DNA of 64,000 nt from Bradyrhizobium sp. CCGUVB1N3 (GCF_024199925.1 NZ_JANADR010000001.1:6265501-6329500); one strand, 5' to 3'; shown: positions 50,608 through 61,621, numbered from the stretch's first letter. Notes: generated from the sequence alone by a model not told the origin. Translations and numbers: made by a program.

Positions 50608-51840
50608 CTAACCCAACGTCGCGACCAGCCGGTGCAGCGCCTCGGCGGTGACCTCGCCGTTCTGCACCAGCGCCAGGCGAATGAAGCCTGCGCCCGGATT
50701 GAAACCGTCCGGCTGGAGGCGCGCCAGGTAGCTGCCCGGCACGACGCGCACGCCGGCTTCCTTCCAGAGTTTCAAGGTCACGGCCTCGTCGCTGCCGAGT
50801 GGCGAGGTGTCGAGCCAGACGCAGAAGCCGCCGTCGGGCCGGCGATAGCCGTAGCGGTTGCCGAGGATCTGGTCGGCGAGATCAAACTTGATGCGGTAGA
50901 GCCTGCGGTTCTCCTCGACATGCGCCTCGTCGCCATAGGCAATGGTGGCGACATGCTGGAGCGGCACCGGCACCTGTGGCGCCGCCACGCTGCGCAGCTC
51001 GAGAAACAGGCTGATGAATTTCCGGTCGCCGGCGGCAAAGCCGACGCGAAGGCCCGGCAGGTTCGAGCGCTTGGAGAGCGACTGGAAGGCGACGACGCGG
51101 GTGAAGTCGGGGCCGGCGTATTCGAGCGCGCTGCCCGGCGCTTCCCGCGTATAGATCTCCGAATAGCACTCGTCGCTGAGGATGACGAAGCCATAGCGGT
51201 CGGCGAGCTGCTTCAATCGCTTGAAATAGTCGGGAGAGGCGACCGAGCCCTGCGGATTGGCGGGCGAAGCCAGATAGAACGCCACCGTGCGCGCCAGCGT
51301 CGCCTCGTCGATCGCATCGAGGTCGGGCAGGAAACCATTCTCGACCGTCGTCGGCAGGTAGACCAGCTCGCAAGCCGCTGCGCGGGCACCGGCGCCATAG
51401 ACCGGGTAGAACGGGTTCGGCATCAGGATCGCAGGCTTGCCGGGGCGCGGGCCGACATAGCGCGCGGCGGTGATCGCCGCGAGGAACAGCCCCTCGCGGC
51501 TGCCATTGAGAACGAGGACCTCGCTTGCGGGATCGATCGGCCGGGGCAGGTTGAAGCGATGGCCGAGCCAGGCGGCCGCAGCTTTACGGAACGGCTCGAT
51601 GCCATTGTTCAGCGGATAGCGGCCGAAATCGGCGATGTGCTTTGCCAGCACCGGGCCGACGAAGTCGGGTACCGGATGCTGCGGCTCGCCAACCGCAAGC
51701 GTAATCAAGGACTTGCCCGGCTGGTACGGGGCCAGGAGCTCGTTCAGCCGGACGAAGGGCGAGCGTTCGGAATCAGAGCTTCCACTGCCCTGCGGCGCAC
51801 GGGATGAAGCGGTCATAGCCATACGTTGGGGCGCCAGCAC
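50608..51840 (-). CDS. Class I/II aminotransferase (DapC-like possible)
   Basis: 410-residue fold-type I PLP enzyme. PLP Lys is in [13 protein letters not shown]; the substrate Arg is near the C-terminus (FIRLAL). Similar proteins act as N-succinyldiaminopimelate aminotransferase, but the substrate is not certain. It ends 4 bp before the ftsK start, so they probably share a transcript. Confidence 0.88.
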   Translation of the reverse strand: MLAPQRMAMTASSRAPQGSGSSDSERSPFVRLNELLAPYQPGKSLITLAVGEPQHPVPDFVGPVLAKHIADFGRYPLNNGIEPFRKAAAAWLGHRFNLPRPIDPASEVLVLNGSREGLFLAAITAARYVGPRPGKPAILMPNPFYPVYGAGARAAACELVYLPTTVENGFLPDLDAIDEATLARTVAFYLASPANPQGSVASPDYFKRLKQLADRYGFVILSDECYSEIYTREAPGSALEYAGPDFTRVVAFQSLSKRSNLPGLRVGFAAGDRKFISLFLELRSVAAPQVPVPLQHVATIAYGDEAHVEENRRLYRIKFDLADQILGNRYGYRRPDGGFCVWLDTSPLGSDEAVTLKLWKEAGVRVVPGSYLARLQPDGFNPGAGFIRLALVQNGEVTAEALHRLVATLG

Positions 51841-51906
51841 TCTTGGAACTGCCGGTTGCAGGTCGCACCGGCCGGAAGCGGTTCAGTTCACCATAGATAG
51901 GGCGAG

Positions 51907-51923
51907 GTTAAGACGCGATTAAC
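51907..51923. promoter_or_regulatory. CtrA full site TTAA-N7-TTAACC
   Basis: TTAAGACGCGATTAACC, an exact TTAA-N7-TTAA match, between the divergent aminotransferase (start 51840) and diguanylate cyclase (start 52093). Likely site of the cell-cycle regulator CtrA. Confidence 0.65.
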
Positions 51924-52092
51924 CATCGGTCGGTCCCCCCGTCCAGAGCCGAATAATTGCCGCCGTGAACAAGGGGATGCGCGGCCATCCCCGGTTCCGT
52001 TTCCCGGCATTTTAGGCAAGCTCGTCGCACCCCATTAACCCCCTCCTCCAAGAAGGCTTTCGGCTCGGCGATTCGCTGATCCCGCCGGTGTT

Positions 52093-52908
52093 ATGGCTCT
52101 CAGCAACAAGCGGGGGCGGCGGGTGACCATTCAGATTGCAACACATGGCGATGTGCTTCGCCACACGGCGAGGCGCGCGGCGATCGCGGCCAGCCTCACC
52201 ATCGTGATGACCGCATCGACGCTGCTGCTGCATCTCGGCACCGACTTCAGTGCGACCGTGAGCGTCGGCTACATCATCGGCTTCAGCCTCTGCATCGCCA
52301 CCGGGATCTCGGCCTCGCTGTCCGGCGCGCTCAGCTATCGCTCGGCGCTTCTGATGCAGGAACTGACGCTGACCCGCAGCGAGCTCGCGCGCATCTCCCA
52401 GACCGACCAGCTCACCGGCCTCTTCAATCGGCGCGGCTTCGATGATGCGGCGGCGCTCGCGCTGACCTCGGCGCGCAAGCGCAGCGTGCCGGTGACGGTG
52501 TTCCTGTGTGACATCGACCATTTCAAGTCGATCAACGACCGCTTCGGCCATGACGCCGGCGACAAGGTGCTGGTCGAGGTCGCCGACGTGCTGCGGCAGC
52601 TGGCGCGGACCGAGGGCGTGCTGGTCGCGCGCTATGGCGGCGAGGAATTTGCCGGCCTCATGGTCGGCGTCACCCGCGACCAGGCCGAGCGGCATGCCGA
52701 GGCGCTGCGCACGACCTGCGCGAGCCGCGAAATCCCGATCGGTGAAAATCTCGAGCGCGTCACCATCAGCCTCGGCTTCACGGTGTCCTGTGCGGACGCC
52801 GAGCTCGCCGAGCTGATCCGGATCGCCGACCGCGCGCTCTATGCTGCCAAGCGCCGCGGCCGTGATCGCGTGGTCGAGGCCGACGAGCGCGCGCTCGTGG
52901 CGGCGTGA
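52093..52908 (+). CDS. Membrane diguanylate cyclase (GGDEF)
   Basis: 271 residues: two membrane helices (~30-50 and 57-80), a short linker, then a GGDEF domain with RYGGEEF and the start motif DQLTGLFNRRGF. No separate sensor domain. No RxxD inhibitory site before the active site. ATG at 52093; a GTG ten codons on is an alternative. Confidence 0.9.
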   Translation: MALSNKRGRRVTIQIATHGDVLRHTARRAAIAASLTIVMTASTLLLHLGTDFSATVSVGYIIGFSLCIATGISASLSGALSYRSALLMQELTLTRSELARISQTDQLTGLFNRRGFDDAAALALTSARKRSVPVTVFLCDIDHFKSINDRFGHDAGDKVLVEVADVLRQLARTEGVLVARYGGEEFAGLMVGVTRDQAERHAEALRTTCASREIPIGENLERVTISLGFTVSCADAELAELIRIADRALYAAKRRGRDRVVEADERALVAA

Positions 52909-52932
52909 TCACGCGTCCATCGAGGCGATGTT

Positions 52933-53337
52933 CTACCGCGCCGGCAGCTTCTCGAATGTCGGAATGCCGGCGGGGATCTGGTGGAATTCCTGCTTGTCGC
53001 AGGTGTAGATCGCCAGCTGCGGATGGAACTGCGCCGGCTCGTCCAGCGTGCCGACCTTCACGATCGCGGCTGGCAGGCCCGGCACTTTCGTCACCAGATG
53101 CGTGCCGCATTCGGCGCAGAACTCCCGCGTCACCGCGTGCTCGAGGTCCTTGCGGGTGAACTGCTTGGGCTGGCCGGTGATGTAGGTGAAGCCGGCCGCC
53201 GGCATGGCGATGAACGTGTTGGGTGCGCCGCCCGAGATGTACTGGCATTCGCGGCAATGGCATTGCGCCTGCATCATCGGATCGCCCTCGGCGACGTAAC
53301 GCACCTCGCCGCAATAGCATCCACCTTCGAGCCGCAT
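52933..53337 (-). CDS. GFA-family (CENP-V/GFA domain) zinc protein
   Basis: 134-residue GFA-domain protein. Zinc ligands are in GGCYCGEVRY, CHCRECQ and CAECGTH. Despite the family name (glutathione-dependent formaldehyde-activating), activity is rarely proven. Start at MRLEGGCYC. It is convergent with the diguanylate cyclase. Confidence 0.9.
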   Translation of the reverse strand: MRLEGGCYCGEVRYVAEGDPMMQAQCHCRECQYISGGAPNTFIAMPAAGFTYITGQPKQFTRKDLEHAVTREFCAECGTHLVTKVPGLPAAIVKVGTLDEPAQFHPQLAIYTCDKQEFHQIPAGIPTFEKLPAR

Positions 53338-53422
53338 GACGACCTCCCTTTTGTTGTTCGTTGAGGCCGCTATTTCGGCGCCGGCCGGCTTACTTGGCAA
53401 GTTTTTCTTTTGTGACACCGCC

Positions 53423-53456
53423 AAAAGAAAGGGGCTCCAGCTTGCGCTGGAGCCCC
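53423..53456 (-). terminator. Rho-independent terminator of amtB
   Basis: Perfect 11-bp stem GGGGCTCCAGC / GCTGGAGCCCC with a 4-nt loop; on the minus strand it is followed by TTTCTTTT. It ends the glnK-amtB transcript. Confidence 0.9.
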
Positions 53457-53541
53457 TCAACGGTCGGGGCATTGCCGGGTATGTGCCCAAACCGTAGTTC
53501 TGGATGCGATCCCCGAAGAGATCGCATCCGGGAGGAGAGCG

Positions 53542-54990
53542 TTACATGTTGTAAGCGCGTTCGGTGTGCTCGGTGATGTCGAGGCCTTCACGCTCGGTCT
53601 CGACATTGGCGCGCAGGCCGACGATCACGTCGACGACCTTGTAGAGGATCGCCGAGCCGATGCCCGACCACACCAGCGTGGTGCCGACGCCCCAGACCTG
53701 GGAGGTCATCTGCGCCACGAGGTCGTAATCGGCGACCTTCGGCGGGATCGCCGTGTAGTCGATGATGCCCGCACCACCCAGCGCCGGGTTGACGAGGATG
53801 CCGGTGCCGAGCGCGCCGACGATGCCGCCGACGCAGTGCACGCCGAACACGTCGAGCGAGTCATCGTAGCCGAGGGCGTTCTTCACCACGGTGCAGAAGA
53901 ACAGGCAGACGATGCCGACGACGAGGCCGAGAACGATCGCACCCATCGGGCCGGAGTAGCCGGCCGCAGGCGTGACCGCCACGAGGCCCGCGACGGCGCC
54001 CGAGAGCGCGCCGAGCACGGAGGGATGCCCCTTCACGATCCACTCCGCGAACATCCACGCGAGCGCAGCGGCCGCGGTGGCGACGAAGGAGTTGGTCATG
54101 GCGAGCGCAGCGCCGCCGTTGGCTTCGAGGTTGGAGCCGGCGTTGAAGCCGAACCAGCCGACCCAGAGCAGCGAGGCGCCGATCATGGTCATGGTCAGCG
54201 AGTGCGGGGCCATCAGCTCCTTGCCGTAGCCGGTGCGCTTGCCGATCAGGAGCGCACCAACGAGACCGGCAATGCCGGCGTTGATGTGCACCACGGTGCC
54301 GCCCGCGAAGTCGATGGCGCCCTTCTTGAAGATCCAGCCGGCGTCGGCGTTGATCTCGTCGAGCTTGGCCTGGGCCGCCGTCTTCGCCGCAGCATCACCC
54401 GCAGCAGCCAGCGCCTTGGCAGCGTCCTGGATCAAGTCCGGACCCGGCCAGTACCAGACCATGTGCGCAATCGGGAAGTAGATCAGCGTGACCCAGAGCG
54501 GGATGAACAGCGCGACCGCCGAGAACTTCATGCGCTCGGCAAAGGCGCCGACGATGAGGGCGGGCGTGATCGCCGCGAAGGTCATCTGGAAGCAGACATA
54601 GACGAGCTCCGAGATGTTGGCATCGACGCTGAAGGTCGCCGCCTTCGAGTCCGTCGTGATGCCCATCATGAAGGCCTTGGAGAAGCCGCCGATGAAGTCG
54701 GAACCGCCGGTGAAGGCGAGGCTGTAGCCGTAGAGGGCCCAAAGCACGGTGACGACGCAGACCGTGTAGAAGACCTGGGCGAGAACCGAGAGCATGTTCT
54801 TGGAGCGGACGAGGCCGCCATAGAACAGCGCAAGACCCGGGATCGTCATCAACAGCACGAGCACTGTCGATGTCAGCATCCAGGCGTTATCCCCCTTGTT
54901 GACCGTTGGCTCGGCGTAGGCTGCGGTCGCAGCGAACATGCCGACTGCGAGGGCGGCCAGTCCCGCGCCATAGGGACGCTTAAACGTCAT
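53542..54990 (-). CDS. amtB: Ammonium transporter AmtB
   Basis: 482-residue Amt/MEP/Rh ammonium channel. Signal peptide, then ~11 membrane spans. The pore His residues are in IAHMVWYWPGP and FGVHCVGG. C-terminal tail REGLDITEHTERAYN binds the PII protein GlnK. Start at MTFKRPYGAG. glnK lies 37 bp upstream. Confidence 0.96.
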   Translation of the reverse strand: MTFKRPYGAGLAALAVGMFAATAAYAEPTVNKGDNAWMLTSTVLVLLMTIPGLALFYGGLVRSKNMLSVLAQVFYTVCVVTVLWALYGYSLAFTGGSDFIGGFSKAFMMGITTDSKAATFSVDANISELVYVCFQMTFAAITPALIVGAFAERMKFSAVALFIPLWVTLIYFPIAHMVWYWPGPDLIQDAAKALAAAGDAAAKTAAQAKLDEINADAGWIFKKGAIDFAGGTVVHINAGIAGLVGALLIGKRTGYGKELMAPHSLTMTMIGASLLWVGWFGFNAGSNLEANGGAALAMTNSFVATAAAALAWMFAEWIVKGHPSVLGALSGAVAGLVAVTPAAGYSGPMGAIVLGLVVGIVCLFFCTVVKNALGYDDSLDVFGVHCVGGIVGALGTGILVNPALGGAGIIDYTAIPPKVADYDLVAQMTSQVWGVGTTLVWSGIGSAILYKVVDVIVGLRANVETEREGLDITEHTERAYNM

Positions 54991-55027
54991 TTCATTTTCT
55001 CCTGATTCGATAAGGTTGAGCGCGAAA

Positions 55028-55675
<648 letters not shown>

Positions 55676-55717
55676 TTACTGGAGCACCTCGCCGTGCTGT
55701 GACATGTCGAGACCTTC
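55676..55717 (-). pseudogene. Fossil 3' end of an amtB gene (tail 1)
   Basis: Minus strand reads EGLDMSQHGEVLQ then stop, the C-terminal tail of an AmtB protein (intact AmtB here ends REGLDITEHTERAYNM). No body of the gene precedes it; clpP does. A second, nearly identical tail lies at 57216-57287. Confidence 0.7.
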
Positions 55718-55766
55718 AGCACTGGGCCAGCCGGACGGTATCCGGCTGAACGGCCCTATCGGTCGA

Positions 55767-56369
55767 TCAGGCGGCGTCGCGTTCCGCAAAAACCCGGTCG
55801 ATCAGTCCCCATTCGACCGCTTGCTGCGCGGTCATGAAGTGGTCGCGGTCCAGGGTTCGTTCCACCTCCATCTCGGGGCGCCCGCAATGTTGCGCATAGA
55901 GCCGGATGATACGCCGCTTGGTTTCCTGCATTTCGTTGGCATGGATCAGGATGTCAGACGCCTGGCCCTGAAAGCCGCCCAGTGGCTGATGCACGTGGAG
56001 GCTTGCATTGGGCAGGGCGGCGCGGTGACCGGGCTCGCCGGCCATCAGCAGGAACGACCCCATGGAACGCGCGGTGCCCATGCATAGCGTGTGGACCGGC
56101 GCCTTGATGAACTGCATGGTGTCGTACATCGCAAGCCCGCTGGTGACCACGCCGCCATAGGAGTTGATGTAGAGATTGATCGGCTTGTTCGGGTTCTCCG
56201 CTTCCAGGAACAGCAGCTGCGCGCAGACGAGCCCCGACATTGCATCATTGACTTCGCCGTTGAGGAAGATGATGCGCTCGCGCAAGAGGCGGGAGTAGAT
56301 ATCGAAGGATCGCTCGCCGCGCGCGGACTGTTCGACGACCATAGGCACGAGTTGCAGCATGTCGCGCAT
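55767..56369 (-). CDS. clpP: ATP-dependent Clp protease proteolytic subunit (second-type ClpP)
   Basis: 200-residue ClpP. Catalytic triad appears intact: Ser102 (ARSMGSF), His127 (HVHQPLGG) and Asp176 (LDRDHF). No clpX is adjacent, unlike the main clpP of most bacteria, so this is likely a secondary paralogue. It is the last gene of an arsR - SRPBCC - clpP block framed by two fossil amtB tails. Confidence 0.92.
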   Translation of the reverse strand: MRDMLQLVPMVVEQSARGERSFDIYSRLLRERIIFLNGEVNDAMSGLVCAQLLFLEAENPNKPINLYINSYGGVVTSGLAMYDTMQFIKAPVHTLCMGTARSMGSFLLMAGEPGHRAALPNASLHVHQPLGGFQGQASDILIHANEMQETKRRIIRLYAQHCGRPEMEVERTLDRDHFMTAQQAVEWGLIDRVFAERDAA

Positions 56370-56409
56370 CTGCGACCTCCGTTTCTGCAGGTGATGAAGT
56401 GTTTTGCTG

Positions 56410-56763
56410 TTAGGCGGCGCGCATCAGGCAGCAGTTGGTGTTGGCCGCCTGCGGCCGCTTTCCTCCGATGTCACAGGCTTCCTGGATGATGCGAAACCGG
56501 GTGCCGCCGGCTTCGTTCGGTTCGATCCGGAAGATGACGCGGCTTTCGCGAAACGGTGGCTCGGAATCGCGAAGCCGGTAACGCACCTCTTCGCCCGCGA
56601 CCGATGATTCGGGCTCGGCGCCGGCGAGATCGCAATCCGGCAGCCAGCGTTCGCGCAGCGCCGGAATGGTTACAGCACGCCAAACTTTTTCGGGCGGCGC
56701 GTCGAAGTCATATTCAAGCACCAGGTCTGTGTCGGCGTGATCAGGCTTCGCTGCGTCGCTCAT
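56410..56763 (-). CDS. SRPBCC / AHSA1-domain protein
   Basis: 117-residue START-like domain protein (AHSA1 group). [23 protein letters not shown] is the typical start of the fold. Usually coded beside an ArsR regulator, as here. The C-terminus is short (ends [10 protein letters not shown]). Ligand unknown. Confidence 0.85.
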   Translation of the reverse strand: MSDAAKPDHADTDLVLEYDFDAPPEKVWRAVTIPALRERWLPDCDLAGAEPESSVAGEEVRYRLRDSEPPFRESRVIFRIEPNEAGGTRFRIIQEACDIGGKRPQAANTNCCLMRAA

Positions 56764-56826
56764 TGATCCAGATCCTTACTGATCCAAGTCCTTGCTGATC
56801 CATGTCTTTACTGATCCATGTCCTTC
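56764..56826. repeat. Short tandem repeat (about 16-17 bp, four imperfect units)
   Basis: Four units of the form CTGATCCATGTCCTTA run through the arsR stop codon to the SRPBCC start. On the minus strand each unit resembles AAGGACATGGATCAG, the last codons of arsR (KDMDQ). Confidence 0.8.
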
Positions 56827-57122
56827 AACAGGTCGCCGAGCGCTTCCATGCGCTTCGGCCAGTAGGCGCGATAGCGCGCAAGCCATGTCCCGATGGTGGC
56901 GATGCCGTCCGGGTCGACCTCGTAGTTCACAAATCGGCCCTGCCGCTGTTCGCGCACGAGACCTGCTGCACGCAGAACCGCGAGGTGCTGCGACATCGCC
57001 GGTTGGCTGATCTCCAATCCGTCGCGCAAAGCGCTGGCATTCAGGCTTCCGCCAGCGAGCTTTTCAAAAACCTTTCGGCGCGTCGGGTCGGCCAGCGCCT
57101 TGAAGATGTCGGCTTCGATCAT
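56808..57122 (-). CDS. ArsR-family transcription regulator
   Basis: 104-residue winged-helix repressor. Helix-turn-helix LEISQPAMSQHLAVLRAAGLV; start IFKALADPTRRKVFEKL. No Cys metal site, so it is probably not a metal sensor. An 11-bp inverted repeat lies right at its start and is the likely operator, implying autoregulation of the block. Confidence 0.92.
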   Translation of the reverse strand: MIEADIFKALADPTRRKVFEKLAGGSLNASALRDGLEISQPAMSQHLAVLRAAGLVREQRQGRFVNYEVDPDGIATIGTWLARYRAYWPKRMEALGDLLKDMDQ

Positions 57123-57124
57123 GA

Positions 57125-57152
57125 CAACACATAAGCATACACTTATGTGTTG
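57125..57152. promoter_or_regulatory. Probable ArsR operator (11-6-11 inverted repeat)
   Basis: CAACACATAAG and CTTATGTGTTG are perfect 11-bp arms with a 6-bp spacer. It begins 3 bp upstream of the arsR start codon. Confidence 0.8.
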
Positions 57153-57215
57153 CGCAAGCCCGAAGCGACCTGAAGCTGTCCGGTGCTTCGAGCGAGCCGC
57201 AAGGCGCGGACTGTC

Positions 57216-57287
57216 CTACTGCAAAGCCTCGCCGTGCTGGGAAATGTCGAGGCCTTCCAATCCGTGCTCACGCGAGACGCGCAAAGG
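57216..57287 (-). pseudogene. Fossil 3' end of an amtB gene (tail 2)
   Basis: Minus strand reads LRVSREHGLEGLDISQHGEA, then LQ and a stop, a typical AmtB C-terminus. The rest of the gene is gone and replaced by a family A repeat, downstream of the second glnK. Confidence 0.75.
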
Positions 57288-57291
57288 CACG

Positions 57292-57397
57292 ACGCGTCTC
57301 GAAGGATGGCTGCGAGCGAGAGCTTGGCCTTCATGGTTCGCCCGGCGATGCGGAGCATCGTCAGGAGACGCGCGTTCCGCGCTCCTCATCATGAGGG
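57292..57397. repeat. Dispersed palindromic repeat family A, copy 4
   Basis: CGTCTCGAAGGATG at the left and CGCTCCTCATCATGAGGG at the right; the middle holds GGCCTTCATGGTTCG and GGAGACGCGCGTTCCGC. It sits where the body of amtB would be. Confidence 0.83.
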
Positions 57398-57416
57398 TCT
57401 AGCGACGCAGCAGAAT

Positions 57417-58899
<1,483 letters not shown>

Positions 58900-58902
58900 C
58901 TC

Positions 58903-59766
58903 TCAGGCCTTCCGCTCGCGCACGGAGCCTTCCTGCGCGACGGAGGCCACCAGCGTGCCATCGGGCTTGAAGATCAGGCCGCGGGTCAAGCCGCGGCCTG
59001 ATTGCGCACTCGGCGAATCCTGCGAGTAGAGCAGCCATTCGTCGGCGCGGAACGGCCGGTGAAACCACATCGCGTGATCGAGGCTCGCCGGCATCATGCG
59101 CTTGTCGAACAGCGTGCGGCCGTAGCGCGCCATCACCGCATCGAGCAGCGAGAAGTCCGAGGCATAAGCGAGCGCGCACATGTGCAGCGCCGGATCATCC
59201 GGCAATGTCGCCGCGGTCCTGATCCAGACGTGAATGCGGCCGTCCTCGATCTTCTGGCCGAAATAACGGCTGAGCTCGACCGGGCGCAGCTCGATCGGAC
59301 GATCGGATTCGTAATAGCGGCGGATGAATTCCGGCATCTCGCGGAAGATCGGCTGCTTCGACACTTCCTCCGCCGTCAGCTTCTCCGGCGGTGGCACATC
59401 CGGCATCTTGTCCTGGTGGTCGAAAGCGCCCTCCTCCTCGGCATGGAACGAGACCATGATCGAGAAGATCGCATTGCCATGCTGGATCGCGGTGACGCGT
59501 CGTGTCGAATAACTCTTGCCGTCGCGCAGGCGTTCGACCTGGTAGATGATCGGCACCTGCGGGTCGCCCGGCAGGATGAAATAGCAATGCAGCGAATGCG
59601 GCAGCCGGCCCTCCACGGTGCGGCAGGCCGCGACCATCGCCTGCCCGATCACCTGTCCGCCGAACACCCGCTGCCAGCTCGTCTTCGGGCTGTTGCCGCG
59701 GAACAAATTCACCTCGAGCGGCTCGATATCGAGGATGGAGATGAGGTCGATCAGGCTTTTGGACAT
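58903..59766 (-). CDS. tesB: Acyl-CoA thioesterase II
   Basis: 287-residue double hot-dog TesB thioesterase. Features: FRGNSPKTSWQRVFGGQVIGQA, and the C-terminal SLDHAMWFHRPFRADEWLLY with the catalytic Asp. It hydrolyses medium/long acyl-CoA. Convergent with the membrane-protein gene, with only 3 bp between stops. Confidence 0.95.
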   Translation of the reverse strand: MSKSLIDLISILDIEPLEVNLFRGNSPKTSWQRVFGGQVIGQAMVAACRTVEGRLPHSLHCYFILPGDPQVPIIYQVERLRDGKSYSTRRVTAIQHGNAIFSIMVSFHAEEEGAFDHQDKMPDVPPPEKLTAEEVSKQPIFREMPEFIRRYYESDRPIELRPVELSRYFGQKIEDGRIHVWIRTAATLPDDPALHMCALAYASDFSLLDAVMARYGRTLFDKRMMPASLDHAMWFHRPFRADEWLLYSQDSPSAQSGRGLTRGLIFKPDGTLVASVAQEGSVRERKA

Positions 59767-59784
59767 GGTGACGCTTTCGGATTG

Positions 59785-59903
59785 TCGTCATTCCGGGGCG
59801 CGCGTTAGCGCGAACCCGGAATCGCGAGCCAATAATCTCTGGATTCCGGGTTCGATGCTCCGGGTCGCGCTCGCGCGATCCCGTCGCATCGCCCCGGAAT
59901 GAC
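59785..59903. repeat. Dispersed palindromic repeat family B, copy 3
   Basis: CGTCATTCCGGGGCGCGCG and CGCCCCGGAATGAC arms, with CGAACCCGGAATC and GGATTCCGGGTTCG inside. Between divergent tesB and the monooxygenase. Confidence 0.87.
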
Positions 59904-59989
59904 AAAGCGGGAACGGCCCTTGTTTCACCGCACTGTTTCGCCCAGCTCAAGTCTGCTAGCAAGACCAAGAGTTAGCCGGGAATTAGGGT

Positions 59990-61210
59990 ATGTCAGTACA
60001 GGGTAGCATTGTCATCGGCGGCGGCGCATTTGCGGGCCTCGCCCTCGCGCTCGCATTGCGCCAGGGCCTCGGTCCAGAGATTCCCGTGATCGTCGCCGAT
60101 CCGGCGCTGGCCATACGGCCGAGCCGCGACCCGCGCGCTACCGCCATCGTCGCGGCCTGCCGCCGCCTGTTCGAGGCGATCGGCACCTGGGACGACGTCA
60201 AGGGCGGCGCGCAGCCGATCCTCGACATGGTCGTGACCGATTCCAAGCTGGAGGACGCCACGCGTCCGGTGTTTTTGACCTTCGCCGGCGATGTCGAGCC
60301 CGGCGAGCCCTTTGCTCACATGATCGAGAACCGCCAGCTCATCGACGTGCTGGTCAAGCGCGCTGAGGCCGAAGGCGTCGATCTTCGCGCCACCACTGTT
60401 GCGTCCTACGATGCGCGCCCCGATGGCATCGATGTCACGCTCGGCGATGGCAGCGTGGTCGCGGCGAGCCTGTTGATCGCGGCCGATGGCGCGAAGTCAA
60501 AGCTGCGCGAGCGCGCCGGCATCGCCACCCATGGCTGGGAATACGATCAATCCGGCATCGTCGTCACGGTCGGCCATGAGCGCGATCATGAGGGTCGCGC
60601 CGAGGAGCATTTCTTGCCCGCCGGCCCGTTCGCGATCCTGCCGCTGACAGGAAAACGCTCTTCGCTGGTGTGGACCGAGGGCCGCACGGAGGCCGCGCGC
60701 ATCACGGCGTTGAGTGAGGACGAATTCCACAGCGAGCTCGAGCAGCGCTTTGGCCTGCATCTCGGCGAGATCAAGGCGCTGGACAAGCCGCGCGCCTTCC
60801 CGCTGTCCTATTTCGTCGCGCGCTCCTTCATCGCCGAGCGCCTCGCGCTGGTCGGCGATGCCGCGCATGTCATCCATCCCATCGCCGGCCAAGGCCTCAA
60901 CATGGGCCTGAAGGACGTCGCAGCCCTCGCCGAAGTGGTCGTCGATGCCGCGCGGCTCGGCATGGATATCGGCCAGAGCGACGTGCTCGAGCGCTATCAG
61001 CGCTGGCGGCGCTTCGACACCATGGCGATGGGGGTAGCGACCAATTCGCTGAACTTCCTGTTCTCCAACAGGTCGACGCTTCTCCGCACCGTGCGCGACA
61101 TTGGCCTGGGCATCGTCGACCGCGCCCCGCCGCTGAAGAATCTCTTCATCCGCCAGGCCGCCGGCCTCACCGGCGAAGTGCCGAAATTGTTGAAGGGCGA
61201 GGCGTTGTAG
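59990..61210 (+). CDS. UbiH/UbiF-family FAD-dependent monooxygenase
   Basis: 406-residue flavoprotein hydroxylase, likely in ubiquinone synthesis. Rossmann motif IGGGAFAGLALALAL; GDAAHVIHPIAGQGLNMG is the second FAD motif; internal ADGAKS motif also present. Which ring position it hydroxylates cannot be told from sequence alone. Confidence 0.92.
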   Translation: MSVQGSIVIGGGAFAGLALALALRQGLGPEIPVIVADPALAIRPSRDPRATAIVAACRRLFEAIGTWDDVKGGAQPILDMVVTDSKLEDATRPVFLTFAGDVEPGEPFAHMIENRQLIDVLVKRAEAEGVDLRATTVASYDARPDGIDVTLGDGSVVAASLLIAADGAKSKLRERAGIATHGWEYDQSGIVVTVGHERDHEGRAEEHFLPAGPFAILPLTGKRSSLVWTEGRTEAARITALSEDEFHSELEQRFGLHLGEIKALDKPRAFPLSYFVARSFIAERLALVGDAAHVIHPIAGQGLNMGLKDVAALAEVVVDAARLGMDIGQSDVLERYQRWRRFDTMAMGVATNSLNFLFSNRSTLLRTVRDIGLGIVDRAPPLKNLFIRQAAGLTGEVPKLLKGEAL

Positions 61211-61234
61211 GGTTCGCTGGCGCCAACTCCTCCC

Positions 61235-61380
61235 TCGTCATCCCGGACAAGCGCCGTGCAACGGCGCGCAGATCCGGGATCCATAGCCACAGGGAGAAGT
61301 TTGGCGAAGACTCGTGGTTACCAACTCGCCCCACAACCCCTCCCCGGGGTTATGGGTCCCGGCCTTCGCCGGGACGACAG
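61235..61380. repeat. Dispersed palindromic repeat family E, copy 3
   Basis: CGTCATCCCGGACAAGCGC at the left and CGGCCTTCGCCGGGACGAC at the right, with ATCCATAGCCACAGG and GGTTATGGGTCCC inside. Between convergent genes. Confidence 0.85.
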
Positions 61381-61423
61381 CGAGATTGTTGCGCAGCCAT
61401 CGCGCAAATCAAATCGTTCGGCC

Positions 61424-61621
61424 TCAATCAATCTTCCGCGCCTCTTCCGGCAGCATGATCGGGATGCCGTCGCGGATGGGATAGGCGAGCTTGGCGGAGC
61501 GCGAGATCAGCTCCTGCTTGGCGGCGTCGAATTCGAGCGGCCCCTTGGTCAGCGGGCACACCAGGATCTCCAAGAGCTTGGGATCGACGGTGGCTTCGGG
61601 GCGTTCGTTTGGCGTGGTCAT
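61424..61621 (-). CDS. Trm112-family protein
   Basis: 65-residue protein. [17 protein letters not shown] and [17 protein letters not shown] are the Trm112 (UPF0434) signature. Only one Cys remains, so zinc binding is doubtful, as in many bacterial members. In eukaryotes Trm112 activates methyltransferases; the bacterial role is unknown. Confidence 0.92.
   Translation of the reverse strand: MTTPNERPEATVDPKLLEILVCPLTKGPLEFDAAKQELISRSAKLAYPIRDGIPIMLPEEARKID

Noticed and set aside
53566..55005. 479-residue open frame opposite amtB
   Set aside because: Asp/Arg/His-rich antisense frame; amtB on the other strand is unmistakable.
59970..59984. TTAG-N7-TTAG before the monooxygenase gene
   Set aside because: Both half-sites deviate from TTAA, so it is too weak to call a CtrA site.
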